A stretch of 64,000 bases of DNA, taken from the NCBI GenBank assembly GCA_016800925.1, contig JABCPU010000009.1:62001-126000 (forward strand), read 5' to 3'. Below are positions 44,524 through 56,293 of the stretch, piece after piece. The DNA comes from Suillus spraguei (lineage: Eukaryota; Basidiomycota; Agaricomycetes; Boletales; Suillaceae). The first letter of the stretch is position 1, and each line of letters begins with the position of its first letter. The notes below the pieces were generated by a model. That model did no database searches and was not told the origin of the DNA. It saw nothing but the letters and a program-made list of their open reading frames with translations. The position numbers and the translations under genes are program-made.

Positions 44524-45647
44524 ATGTCTTTAAGAAGGGAAAGGGTGAGTCTAATCACGTGCGTATTTCATGCATTATGACTGAGCTTGGAACGTATAGC
44601 CCTATACTTGCATTGCTCAAGCTGGTTGCGGGCAGATTTTTGCTAAATATACTGACCTCATGAGACATGAGGCGACACATTTCCCCCAGTCCGTGGTTAT
44701 CTTGTATGCTATACAATTTTCTGACATCTCATCCTTCACGATCAGTTATAAATGCAACTTTCCCGGGTGCGACTTTGCGACATTGTTAGGACCCAGCTTC
44801 AAAATCCATGTCAACAAGCAGTAAGTACTCGTTCACGATCGTTGACGATTCCACCTAATCAACAAACAACAATTTTAGCACTGGCGAACAGCGTTATGTC
44901 TGTCCTGAAGATTGTGGTTTCAGGACTCACAACCCTGCTAATTTAACACGTCACCGCAAGGCAAAACATGGATATGTTCCTGCTCCGCGCCACCCCCCAC
45001 GCCACAGAGGTCGTTTTGCCGTCACTCCATTACGTAAGATCGCGCCTCTGCCTCAACCTCAGCCTCAACCTCAACCTCAGCCCCCACCTCAGCCTCAGCT
45101 CCCGCTCCCGCCTCAGCCTCAGCTCCCGCTCCCGCCTCAGCCTCAGCTCCCGCTCCCGCTCCAGCCTCAGTTTCCGCTCCAGCCCCCGCCCCCTCCCCAG
45201 TTTCCGCTCCAGCCCCCGCCCCCTCCCCAGTTCCCGATCCTGCCCCCCCTCCTGCCCCCGCCCCCGCCTCGGCCCCAGTTTCCGCTCCTGTCCCCGCCTC
45301 TGCCCCAGTCCCCGCTCCAGTCCCCGCCACTGCCCCAGCTCCCGCTGCAGCCACAGCCCCAGCTCCCGCTACAGCCACAGCCTCAGCTCCCGCTGCAGCC
45401 ACAACCCCAGCTCCCACCTCAACCCCAGCTCCCGCTGGCACACCGAATTTTCGGCAGGCCTTATACTGTGCAGGCCTATACTGGACTCGCGGCTGCCGCC
45501 AATGGGTGGCCCCATGCCCCACTTCCACTTTACCCAGACCCCGCGTTATTCAATGGCCCCGCAGGTCCTGCAAATGGCTATAACGTATATCCCGCGCCCA
45601 ATGGGTGGAATGCGGGCTACCCGGGTTACCAATACAGGCATTATTAG
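44524..45647 (+). CDS. C2H2 zinc-finger protein with long Pro/Gln/Leu repeat tail
   Basis: The ATG at 44524 gives MSLRRER, which joins PYTCIAQAGCGQIFAKYTDLMRHEATH, finger 1. After a second intron come YKCNFPGCDFATL..HVNKH (finger 2) and YVCPEDCGFRTHNPANLTRHRKAKH (finger 3), followed by a basic PRHPPRHRGR stretch. From about 45050 to 45430 the frame is a degenerate repeat of PQPQLPL/PP units. It ends in a Gly/Asn/Tyr/Pro-rich tail (..YPGYQYRHY, stop 45645-45647). Nuclear DNA binding is expected from the fingers. The low-complexity tail may act in activation or condensate formation. No target is known and no lesion was seen. An antisense frame at 45022-45528 is a codon-bias artefact. Confidence 0.8.
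45050..45430 (+). repeat. coding minisatellite (CAGCCTCAGCTCCCGCTCC-type)
   Basis: This near-tandem tract of C-rich units encodes the P/Q/L repeat of the zinc-finger protein. Such tracts change length readily by slippage. Confidence 0.8.
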
Positions 45648-45649
45648 TT

Positions 45650-46285
45650 GGCATGAACTCTAAGAATCATGTTTATTCGACTCACGAAAATGCTGTCAAA
45701 AGGACTTGGTTTCCCGCAGGAAGGTTCGAAACTGGCCAAATTCATGAAACAAGGCAAAGAGGAAGACAACGTGTAGCAGATGACTGTCGGACCTTGTGGA
45801 TATGCCCCGATGGGTTGTGGGCAGGTTGTGAGGAATATTTTGACGTCTGCGGGTCAGATGTTATGTAAATCGTTGTTTCGTGTCGAATTTTTTGGATGTC
45901 AAGCTTGCGAAGTCATAATTATAATCACTTTGACTTCAACACTATTGCTAAAGTGGAATAAGTGTCCACGACACTCAATTAGGGAACAATTGAAATCAAT
46001 ACATGCATAAATATGTCTCGGGGTATGTATCGCATGTATCCGACCGTATCTCAAGTGTGAGCGCACAACATAGAGGCAGTCAAACAAAGTTTACTACGTA
46101 GTGTCAGCCAACTAACTACAAATATACAAGATAGAAATCCTATGGCTATTTTTCCGTCTAGATGCCAAGTAAAAGCAGTGGAAAAAGATATTGATGTATA
46201 GATGAGTATCAAATATTGTCAAAAGAATGAGCGTCAATCTCGAAATCGCGGTTGTCAGTATTGTGGAGACGCTAGCACCGCTCCA
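45650..46285. other. convergent 3' flanks of the zinc-finger and HMG-CoA reductase genes
   Basis: No gene was recognised. Both neighbouring genes end here. Confidence 0.4.
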
Positions 46286-46289
46286 ACCA

Positions 46290-49200
46290 CTACTGAGACG
46301 GCTTGGTCTCAGTCTCCGGGTTTGCCGTGTAAGGGGGTAATGATGTTGTCGATAATGAATGCGTGAGGACAGGATCAGGTCGTGGTCCGAGACTTTTCTC
46401 GGCAGTCTTTTGCTCCCAAACGATGTCGCTGGCGATGAGTCCAGGGGTAACGGGCCGTGACGACGTTGGGGTGTTGGCTTGGGAGCGGTTATGGACGAGA
46501 TGCGCACGGACCAGGTGGCCGGCGGCGAGAGCACTAAGGAGTGAGAGTTCACCAGCCATGACAGAAGCGGCAATAATACATGCAAGACGCTGTGCGTTGT
46601 GGCCGGGAGTGGTGGGGTGTGCGCCCTTGATCCCGAGCATCTCGAGAACGGAGCCCTGAGGTCCAAGAACAGTACCTCCACCAACAGTGCCGACCTCAAT
46701 CGAGGGCATGGATACAGTCATAAGAAGATCTTCACCATCATTCGTTCTACAAATTGTTATTAACATCATGCACCGTTAGATGATAACAATCCCGACTTAC
46801 GGCTCCATGAGGGTCATACAATTTGAGCTCTCCACATTCTGCGCTGGGTCCTGACCAGTAGCCAAGAAAATCGCGGTAAGGATGTTTGCGGCATGGGCAT
46901 TGAAGCCACCAATCGAGCCTGCCATAGCACTGCCAACCAGGTTCTTCTTCGTGTTGAGATTGCAGAGAGCCTCCACAGTAGTCTTCAACACGCTCTTGAC
47001 AACCTTGCCAGGAATCACAGCCTCAGCCACCACACTCTTCCCACGTCCCTCAATCCAATTGATGGCAGCAGGTTTCTTGTCCGTGCAGTAGTTGCCCGAT
47101 AGAGCAAGCGTGATCATCTCCGGGAAATGCTTTTGCACAACTTCAAGCGCTTTCTCCGTGCCCTTCGAAATCATGTTCATACCCATGGCGTCACCAGTAC
47201 GTGTTGCGAACCGAACGAACAGGGTACGCCCAGCCATGGCAGTCTTGAGGCGCTGAAGTTTGGCGAAACGTGATGTCGACTCGAATGCCTCACGGATAAT
47301 CTCAAAGCCTTCCTCCGAATCAATCCATGCCTTTGCCTCTGCAGCCATGACGATGGAAGGGAAGTCAATCGCAGGTCCACGCGTCATGGCATCGTTGGTG
47401 AGGACAGTTGTAACGCCTCCACCAGCGTTCAGGGCCTTGCAACCACGCGAAGTAGAAGCAACAAGTGTGCCCTCGGCGGTAGCCATGGGAATATGGACAA
47501 GCTCGCCATCGATGTTGAGAGGACCGGCGACACCAAGAGGAATAGGGATGTAGCCGACAACGTTCTCACAGCATGCGCCAAGGACACGAGAGTAATCATA
47601 GTTGTGCATAGGGACATCAGAGTACTCAAGCGATTTGGTGTCAGTTGCACGAGCTGGGTATCATGAGCACCGATCTACCTCAATGATATGGAGACAGACT
47701 TACAGATCAATGCGCGACGTATGGTCACTGCCCGCTCAAGATCACCAAGTACCTTCTCTAATGCATATGCCGCAATCTTGCCGTTCTGTGCAAGCATGAC
47801 AATCTCCTCGTCATTGAGCGTTGCTAGAGCCGCTGACGCAGGACGGGGCCCATTCTCAAATACCTCAATGCACTGCTCCAACGACCGGATAGGGAATTGA
47901 AGCGGCTGATCCTCTCTTGGTGCAGGTGCAGCTTGCGCGCGGAGCTTCATGTCAAGCATGTGTGCAGACACACCGGTGGTAGCGGGAATTGCAATGGGTG
48001 CGACGACGCGCATAGGGCGGATAGCAAGGGGACGGACAATGGGTTTCTCGGAATCTGAAGAACTCGGTGAAGGCGGCTTCGAATCACCAACCACGAAAGA
48101 GGACCGTTTGCGGCCATCGACAGCCCTAACCTCAGGGGTTACAATTTCCTCCTCCTCCTCCTTCTCGCGTTTCTCAGCGACAACTGACCTGAAGCGAACA
48201 TTGTTGGGCTGCAGTCCACGCATAGCGCCCTCAGCAATGCCTTTGAGAAGGTAACCGTTGAGTGCGACGCTGACAGCAAGGACAAGGACAATCCACTTTG
48301 ACAGAACAGGGTCACCGACGAGTGTTGTCCAACCAGTCATGAAGTTCTCGAGGACCTCGGTAGATCTGAATAGTGCGCGGGGACGAGCTGGACCTGGTGG
48401 CCTGACACGGATATACAAGGGCGGGGCAATCTTGACAAGGAGATCGGGAGATACAGATACGTGGGCGTCTGCTTCCACCTGAACAGTCGTATCGATGGCG
48501 GCGAGGTTGGCGAGTACACTGGCAATGGCAGGAGAGGTGATGTCGACTTTGTGTGACGTCGAGTGCTCGCTTACTACAGAGTTAATCAAGGTCTGAGTTT
48601 GGTACCTTGAAATGGTCGCGGGTGTAAGTGTCGTTGCGAAGTTCAGAATGTGCAATGTCAGGAAGGATGCGATCTATTTCATTAGACATCAGCATGACAG
48701 GGGAGGTCGGTCACGACAATGACGTACGAGAAGAAGCTTCAGACGTGCAAGGGGATTCTCTTCCTTAACTTCTGGCGGTGGGCTGTTCTTCTGTCTGAGC
48801 ATAGAACCCTTAACACCTAACAGGGTCTCTGAGAGCTGACGGCTAAGGCTGGCGTCCTGGGCTTGGGGAAGTGAACGGACAAGAGCACTTGGTTTACGTT
48901 CAGTCAGATTGAATGAGCTCCGGGATCTTGTCAGATCACGAGCAGCTTTGATCCTTCGGACCTAAGATAAACAGGTACCATGAGTATTGTTCTGGAGAAC
49001 AATCAGAGGAAGAATAATGTTGACCCCAACCCAATTGTCCCAAAAAGTAAATCACATGACCACTAACCTCGACCATAATTGCCAACATCGCGGCATAGAA
49101 GGTACCAAATAGAACACAATCCAATGTCAGGGTCAATGCCGCAAGCGCACAGAACTCCTTGAGACCACCAACTTTACTTTTCGCTCCCATAGAAAGCACT

Positions 49201-50423
49201 GCGATCTCGAGCGCATAATCACGCAAAATGGCATTACCACTGTTTTCGATGGCTTCCATGACTACTTCGCCAGCGGGTTTCATCTGGCCGCGCCACCTGC
49301 CCTCTTTAACGGGAGATGACAGATGAGGGTGGTTGAATACTGCAGCCGCAAGACGAAGGGGCTTATCGAAGCCAACCGTACACACAAAGAATGGCAGAGC
49401 TTCGGTGAGACTAATTGGGTCCAAAGGAATCTCAAGGTAATGCGAGATAGGCAGAGCGAGCATGAATGCGAGGATGGATGATGACAAGATTGCGACGCTG
49501 AGCTTCAAGTTGGAACCAAGTGCACGAGCTGAAAAGAACAGGCGAATGAATGACGCATGCATGAAGATATACCCAATGAGAACGAGCAAGATGTCCAGTG
49601 AATCTGCTTTCTAGATTGGAAATGAGTATGATAATAACACAAGATGATAAATTCCGGACTACTGACCCTCGTAAGTTCCCAGAATCGCACAATAAGGGCT
49701 CGTGCAGCATAGGCCATCCATTTACCACCTTTCATTTCTCCAATTGTCTCCGTGACGTGGGTCTCAATTTGATATCTAACTCCAAATTCATCAGCCGGGA
49801 AACTGGGTTGGTGGTTCAACGCGTCTACAAATGCATCACTAGCACCAGCAGCGAAAGACAGGGTGACCATCTTGGACCGCGAAGTCTGAAGGGATGCGGT
49901 GGTAAAACATGAAGCAGATGACGATTCACCGGTCACTGGGTAATAGCATAATGACGTGTACGTCTCGCCGGATGGGGTAGAGAGTTCATGAGCTATATGG
50001 TGCGTAATATTATCAATGGATTGGGATAATGACACGAGGTCGACAGGTGGAGAGTCTGCAGTGACCTGGTGATGAAAATGTTACAATCATGACGACAAAA
50101 CAAATTGGATGGATACTGACTGTGACCGAAGAGCGAGCTGGATCTAATGAAAATATTAATTGTTGTAATTCCAATGGACGGGAATCTGCTGTTTTAACGC
50201 GTTTCAAATACCAGTCTTCATCGACGCCAACCCACTGGCCATCACGCAGTAATGCATGAGCTGGACGGAGTGTGGAGGGAACGGAGGGAGCGAAAAATGA
50301 AGAATGTTTAATTGATGAAAGAACCTGGAAGTATGCGAGAGTTCCAACGATGGCGAAGAAGACTATTGTTTCAATTGGTGCAAATACAGTGCGTCCAGCC
50401 AAAGGCTGGAGAATGGACCGCAT
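46290..50423 (-). CDS. HMG1: 3-hydroxy-3-methylglutaryl-CoA reductase (complete, with sterol-sensing domain)
   Basis: The ATG at 50423 gives an N-terminal helix ([18 protein letters not shown]). Helices at about 48940-49590 form the sterol-sensing domain ([19 protein letters not shown], ..[13 protein letters not shown]). A Ser/Glu-rich linker leads to the catalytic domain. Catalytic signatures are [58 protein letters not shown] and HLVHNRS with the catalytic His. The stop is TAG at 46290. The length is about 1,250 residues, with several short introns (for example near 46770-46796). It makes mevalonate from HMG-CoA with NADPH in the endoplasmic reticulum, the committed step to sterols and terpenoids. 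It may be the housekeeping gene or a cluster-linked extra copy. Confidence 0.95.
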
Positions 50424-52945
50424 CGCAGTAAGCTAGAGACCGAGAGGTAGGATGGATGGGAGATAATGTTCAACGCGTCAGAGACTATTAAAAGAACCCA
50501 AAGTCGGTCAGTAATTAAATACGAAGCGAAGCAGGGCCGAGCAGTGTTAGGTGCTCACCGTGAAGGGCAACAGGCTCGTACGAAATCGCAATGAGCAAGT
50601 GCTGGAGTAAACTGCCTTGTGTGATGGCGGCAGTTTATTGGCCGGTCTCAATAGAATGAGAGGCCTTGTAGGGAAGGACAGGGACAGAGGAAATGGTACG
50701 AGGACATTTCTCACTTTTTATTTACATTGCATGCGGTAATGTAATCGGCTAATAATGGTATACTAAGACCCCAGTCACCACTCAAGTCGGTTCGGTTCTG
50801 GCCCGCTGCACTGCTCCGGTTCTTTATCTTCAGCTTGGACCCGAACTCGCGACAGACCCGGTACCAATATTAGAAAATCCGATAAAATAAAAGGCTAGTC
50901 TTTCCGCTCTCCTCGCCCCATACTGAACATAAGGTTAGGATATAAATTTGAACTTTACATCCGAACGTGATCAGCCGCCACATGATCCACTGTGTCTCCG
51001 TATACTACCCGTTGCCAACGTTGAATCCCAATTCAACTATGCCTCCAGCTCATCGACCTTCGGGGTCTCATGTTGTCTCAATACGGTCACGGTGTTTTGA
51101 GGAGCTTTTTGGTATGCAAACTGATAATGCGGCACAATCTCACAGTGCCCACTGATATCGGCCGTCAACATGTTACAGCTTACCACGTACTTACCTGCTG
51201 TTTCAAACTGAAACCAGTCCCTACTAGTACTAGTAAGTGCACATGTTGATTCCACTTTTACGTACTGGGTCATATTTCAATCAGGTTTGGTTGGATGAAC
51301 TGTGGAAAATCTTTGATAACACGAAGCATATCGTACGTACGAATAAATCATACGCACGCGCCCATATCACTAGAGTTCTCCTCCGCATCTTCCCAACCGA
51401 GTAACTTATCTTGATATCAACCTGCCAACAGTCAACTCGTTCCTGTATTATTCTTGCAAAATATCACTCCGACCAATACAAACCACAGCCCTTCATAGGA
51501 GGCATCCCAACATAGCTAGCTTGATAGCAACCTCCGTCAAGCATCTTTCCGTATTACACCCAAAATATTTCTGGGATTATATGATATATGTCACTGGCTA
51601 TGCTTTCTTGGACAGATTGTTCGTTCCTCTCCAGGGCACAAGGCATCGCTGGCAGTCTTCCTAAACACTACTCCACAAATTGACGCAGTGTTTCCATGCG
51701 CATTGCTTTTTCTCGCTCTCATGGGCTCGCACGCCTTTAGAGCGTCCGTCCACCACTTGCCACCAGCCACAGTGCTCCTTTTCAGGTAGTGGCCAAGCCA
51801 CGTCTTTCTGGTTCTGACTGTGTCAGAACCATCTCAGTCCGCGGCTGGATATCATGATAACAACATTCCAGTACGTTATCCGTCATAATCCTCGCTAATC
51901 TCCCGTCCCTGGGCCTCCATCGGACTTGTTTAATATTCGGTAGCTAACCGAAGCGAATCAACTATGCTTCTTTAGCTTCAGCGGTTTTGATCAATAACGT
52001 TAATTAAAAAAAAAAAATCGTACCACTCCGCTATGGACCAGTGAGCTGCCGGCGCAATTTCACAGACTTGTCCAATCAGACGTGCTATAGCATGTTTATA
52101 TCCGAGTATTGAGGCTTCTGCACAATGACTCAACGAGGCTCACGCAATTGATTGTCCTGAATATTAAAAGATTGTTCATGGTTCACCTAGGGCCGGATCG
52201 TGCCAGGCGGCTGCGCTGGGTTTCCAGGGTCCCCAGAACTGCACAGCGTCTGGCACCTCATCTCCAGCGGGTTATCCTGCAATTACCGATAGTCCTTGTT
52301 CTCAATGTCGTCATGTGCCCTGCACAAGTATGTATGTGGCAAGATTTCCTTGAAGCTTTTAATGAAACAACGTCACTGCCTTGAAATTCAGTGCCGTTCT
52401 GGCTTGAAATGAATTTGCGCTGGATGAATCCACTTTACTCCTAAGTGCTCATGGATGACACCACGACACGCTGCATCCGTGACCCTGGGCTTACCCCACC
52501 GCTGTAAATAATGCTGTGTCAATACTATATGTCATGAGTGTGTGATTCATGTTTGGCATTCTACTATAGCACTGCCAGCCTACACCAGTCTCGATCGGCA
52601 AAATTGACATTAACATAGGATATTCTGGATTTTATAACAAAATTATGCATGGATCCATATGAGCCATGATATGGTCTTTCAAGACTCAGGTAGCGTGATC
52701 TACACAGCACAGACCAATCGGTGTTCGGCAGAGTAAACGCTGTGCTGTCATCCGTAGTTCAGAAGCACTTTCTGCCAGTCGGACATACATGCACCGTGAC
52801 CCGGGATGAGTCTCGTGATTTTAGCTTTACACCGCTTCAGCCGTTCTTAATACTGCCACGGGATCGGCTTCCAGAAGAGACGGTGTAGCAAATTCGGAGC
52901 AGATATTTACATCCCGTGTACATGAGGCAAAGGGTATGACATAAA
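50424..52945. other. long intergenic region, HMG-CoA reductase promoter side
   Basis: The first several hundred bases are the HMG-CoA reductase upstream region. Beyond that, no gene, RNA or repeat was recognised. A run of A (about 52003-52016) and scattered short frames are present. Confidence 0.4.
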
Positions 52946-52949
52946 TAGA

Positions 52950-55671
52950 CCAAAATGCTATAACTGCATAGAAAGTCCCTTACAACCACGGACCACACAA
53001 ATTAGACATGAGAAGGGGTTATGACCGTAGGTGACACTTGTTCTATGATCCTGTGCCATAAGCGAGAGACATATTAAGTCCTGTGATCCAGTACCACATG
53101 TAGAGCCGGAACCACAGGTAAACAACGAGTTGTTTTGTAGAGGACCCAATGTGAGGATGATGATTTGTAGCCAGTACTGGCCACGTCGTTAGAATGAATG
53201 TGGCGGCCCATATCGGATATATAACCAAGATCATAACGCCAGAAGTACGGAAAATTACAACAGATAATGATGCAGCAAAGAATGCTATTCTGTTGAACAA
53301 TGAGCTGCCGATCCATGTAATGTAGCTGGAAACGCACCCCCAAATCAGAAGTCCGAACGGAAAACTCAGCATAAGAGGAAAGCTTTCGAGGCCGAGCACA
53401 GAACCCATCGTTCCTACTAGGAGAGAGACCTATGGGCGTGAAAATATAGCATAAACGGTGGAAAGACGAACATACCATGGCTTCACCAGAACCTCGTAGA
53501 CTTTTACTAACTTGTCCAACAAATAACAGTGTAACTACTAACGAGCCCATGGCACAGAGGGTAGATATGTAACATAGAAGGATGGCAGGCTTTTGAGTTT
53601 GGACAGACGAGACTGAGAGAAAGCTGATATCAACAGCAAGCATCACAGTAGACTGCTATAGTTATTGACTGCGATAACTATATGAAGCAAAGATACAACT
53701 TACATATATCGTATATCCATTCCAATCGCTATTCAGCCTGTCTATGTACTGCTTCCACCGCGCCTCAATAATGTCTCGATCTACCAATATTTTGTGGAAG
53801 GTCCTGCTCTGATCATCAGGGGATCCAAACAAAATAATATTCATAACACGAAAGAGTATGGTTTTCGAGGAGGTGCCCGATTCTCCGTATAACGATTGAT
53901 CTACGTCAAGTTGGGCACCCGGTTGTCCACAGAAAAATTCACAAACTTTGCGTTGCCTAGCAAAGTGATCGGGAGACGGAGGTCACGGACTACTAGCCAA
54001 ACTCACAGAAAAGCCTCATGAATCGAGCTGGAATCAGTAAACGTATGAGAAGTAATCAACTGTCATTCTGTGATAACATCTACCTGTGATCCATACTGAG
54101 TGCTCACGCTCCCTGTTCGTACTGCCTGAGAAGATGATCAACAACGAACCCATATTAGTGATCGACTCACTTGTAAGAAGATCAACGAAGTTGAGAATGC
54201 TTGCGATCTGGTCTGAAGTAAAGCGTGTCAGGGATGTTGAAGAAGTGATACTATCTTTCAGGAGTCAGTCTTGTAAGGCGTGAAATACTGATTACTAGTA
54301 TCTACTCACCTGCCTGAGCATACGTGACGAGTTCTTTGAGTTCCACGGCGACATCTTCCGGAAGTGAACGTTTGTTTGGGAATAGTTCAATGTGTCTCCT
54401 GCCAACATCATAGTATGTAAATCATAGGAGCTATAAAAAAGGATTGTAAACAAAGTGCGAGCGCATTAACTTCGGTTAAGTCAGGGAATATGCGTACCTG
54501 AGGTTATACACACCAGTATTGTGATTCTAGTGCATGCTCTGGGAGTGATACGATTATAGGAGCTCGAAGGACAGTATTCCACGGAAAGAACTTACTGACA
54601 TGACCTGTTCGTTCTACGCCTCGCATATGATTAATGAGAAAACGGGATCTGTGGTCTTCGAACCAGAAAATGACACGTCTTTTGTGGTCAACAAAGTAGT
54701 AGCCCCACATTTCCTCACCATCCTCCACTATGAGCTCTAATCCTAGCTCGACGAATGGTTTCAGAAGGATGTCTTCGTTGCGCACTTCTTGGTATGCCTT
54801 CTCAACAGCTTGATCTATTTTGATTCTAGTTTCATGATGTCGAACATTGGCATCAGTGAAAACTCTCTGGTGCGTAATTTGAGTAACTCCATATACCGGT
54901 AGCGGGCAGCAGACACACTTTGTATGGTTGATAGAACATCAACGCCTCTTCTGGCTGCGTGAGCGGCTCCCATCCCGCTATCGAAGCAAGCTCCCTGCAA
55001 GTATTTCAATCTCTCTGCTGATTCTCTCACTAATATCATTACTTACTCTGAACAGTCCAAAGGTCCTTTCTTGACCAAGAACGCCTCATACTCATCTTTA
55101 CTGCAAGTATAAATCAGAATGCCAGCTCGCTTGATATACAATTTGCGCACACTCGCACGTTCCTCTGGTATCGGTTGACCTGTCGGGGTGTGATGGGAGT
55201 GAGAGTGATATCAAAAGTCCGACCTGGTACCACAAGAGGCGGTGGCGTGGCGATACCCACTTCGAGGATGCTGTATTCGGACGCAGGGCTTGGCCTCGAT
55301 AGCATAGAAGAGTTCGGGGGAGAGTCTGCATTAAAATCTGCATCATTTGGCCCTCCATGAAGCCCAGGAGTTGGCACCTGAAGATTCCGGATGTCCAATT
55401 GAGGCTGAGACTGTCGGCTGTGTAAACTCTGTAGAGGTACCTCGAGCAACGGCACTGCGAGGCTCGCAGGAGGCGTCAGCTGGGAGTTGGGTTGGTTAAT
55501 CCTTGGCTGAGAGCTCAGAGCTAAACCACCAGGCCGTTCTCGAAATCCTTCCTCTTTCCAAATCACGATAGATTTATAGTATCGAATCAGTCGCAGGAGG
55601 ACCGAGAGGATACTCCTGTACGACCGAAATGCGACTATCTTGATAATGTGCCCCAGCCAGGAGATGAACAT
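52950..55671 (-). pseudogene. WW-like multi-pass membrane protein, paralogue 1 (probably broken)
   Basis: The ATG at 55671 gives an N-terminal helix (MFISWLGHIIKIVAF) followed by a Pro/Ser-rich region. A WW-like segment follows (MWGYYFVDHKRRVIFWFEDH, about 54640-54710). Then come MNIILFGSPDDQSRTFHKI..RWKQYI and C-terminal helices (MLAVDISFLSV..CAMGSLVVTLL; IYPIWAATFILTTWPVLA). Relative to paralogue 2 there is an extra base near 54130, a TGA near 54070 and further indels near 53940. A full-length frame could not be rebuilt there, although alternative splicing cannot be excluded. The function is unknown. Confidence 0.55.
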
Positions 55672-55689
55672 GATGGCAACAAATAGAGT

Positions 55690-56290
55690 CGAGCGCAAAA
55701 ACTAGATAACTTTGTTTTAAACTAGTGAATGGAAAGAACGATAGGAAGGGGTACTGGGAGAATGAGCGTACGGTCCAACGAACGGTGCTTACTCGGCACC
55801 GGAATCGCTCTGAGCGTCGAGATTGTCTTGGAACCCATCTAGCCCATCGCTCCTCATACGATATTTATAATGTTGTAATCAGCTTCTAAGGTGTTTTGCC
55901 ACCATTCCCGCAATTGACAGAGGACGCGTTTGAATGAAAGTGGTTGCGGAACGAAAGCGAGTATCATAACTTAGTACGTACTACTCAGTAATGAGTTGAC
56001 GAACACATAAGTACTAGTACGTAGGCCTCAAACCCCTACAACTTGATAATAATAACTATCATCACAGAACTCGACATACTAATACTTAAAAAGACAGGGA
56101 GGCTCTTGTAGTACACTGTCGTGGTTTACAGAAGGGAGAGACCCAGACAAACCCTGCGTGAGAACTATCAATCTCAGATCTAGAGTTGCTATGTGGGGCT
56201 ATCCAAAAAGAAACAGGTATCACATAAAAGAACTTGCAAAACACCACATACCAACTGTACGTGCGACGGTCGCTTCACAGGAAGTCCCTG
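55690..56290. other. intergenic between paralogues 1 and 2
   Basis: This contains the promoter side of paralogue 1 and the 3' flank of paralogue 2. No gene was recognised. Confidence 0.4.
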
Positions 56291-56293
56291 CGA

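Noticed and set aside
45022..45528. A 168-residue open frame on the - strand rich in Ala/Gly/Glu
   Set aside because: It is the antisense of the P/Q/L-coding repeat of the zinc-finger gene; the composition arises from the C-rich minisatellite.
46112..46699. A 195-residue - strand frame overlapping the end of HMG-CoA reductase
   Set aside because: It lies in another frame of the same strand as the catalytic domain end; the HMG-CoA reductase frame carries the expected motifs.
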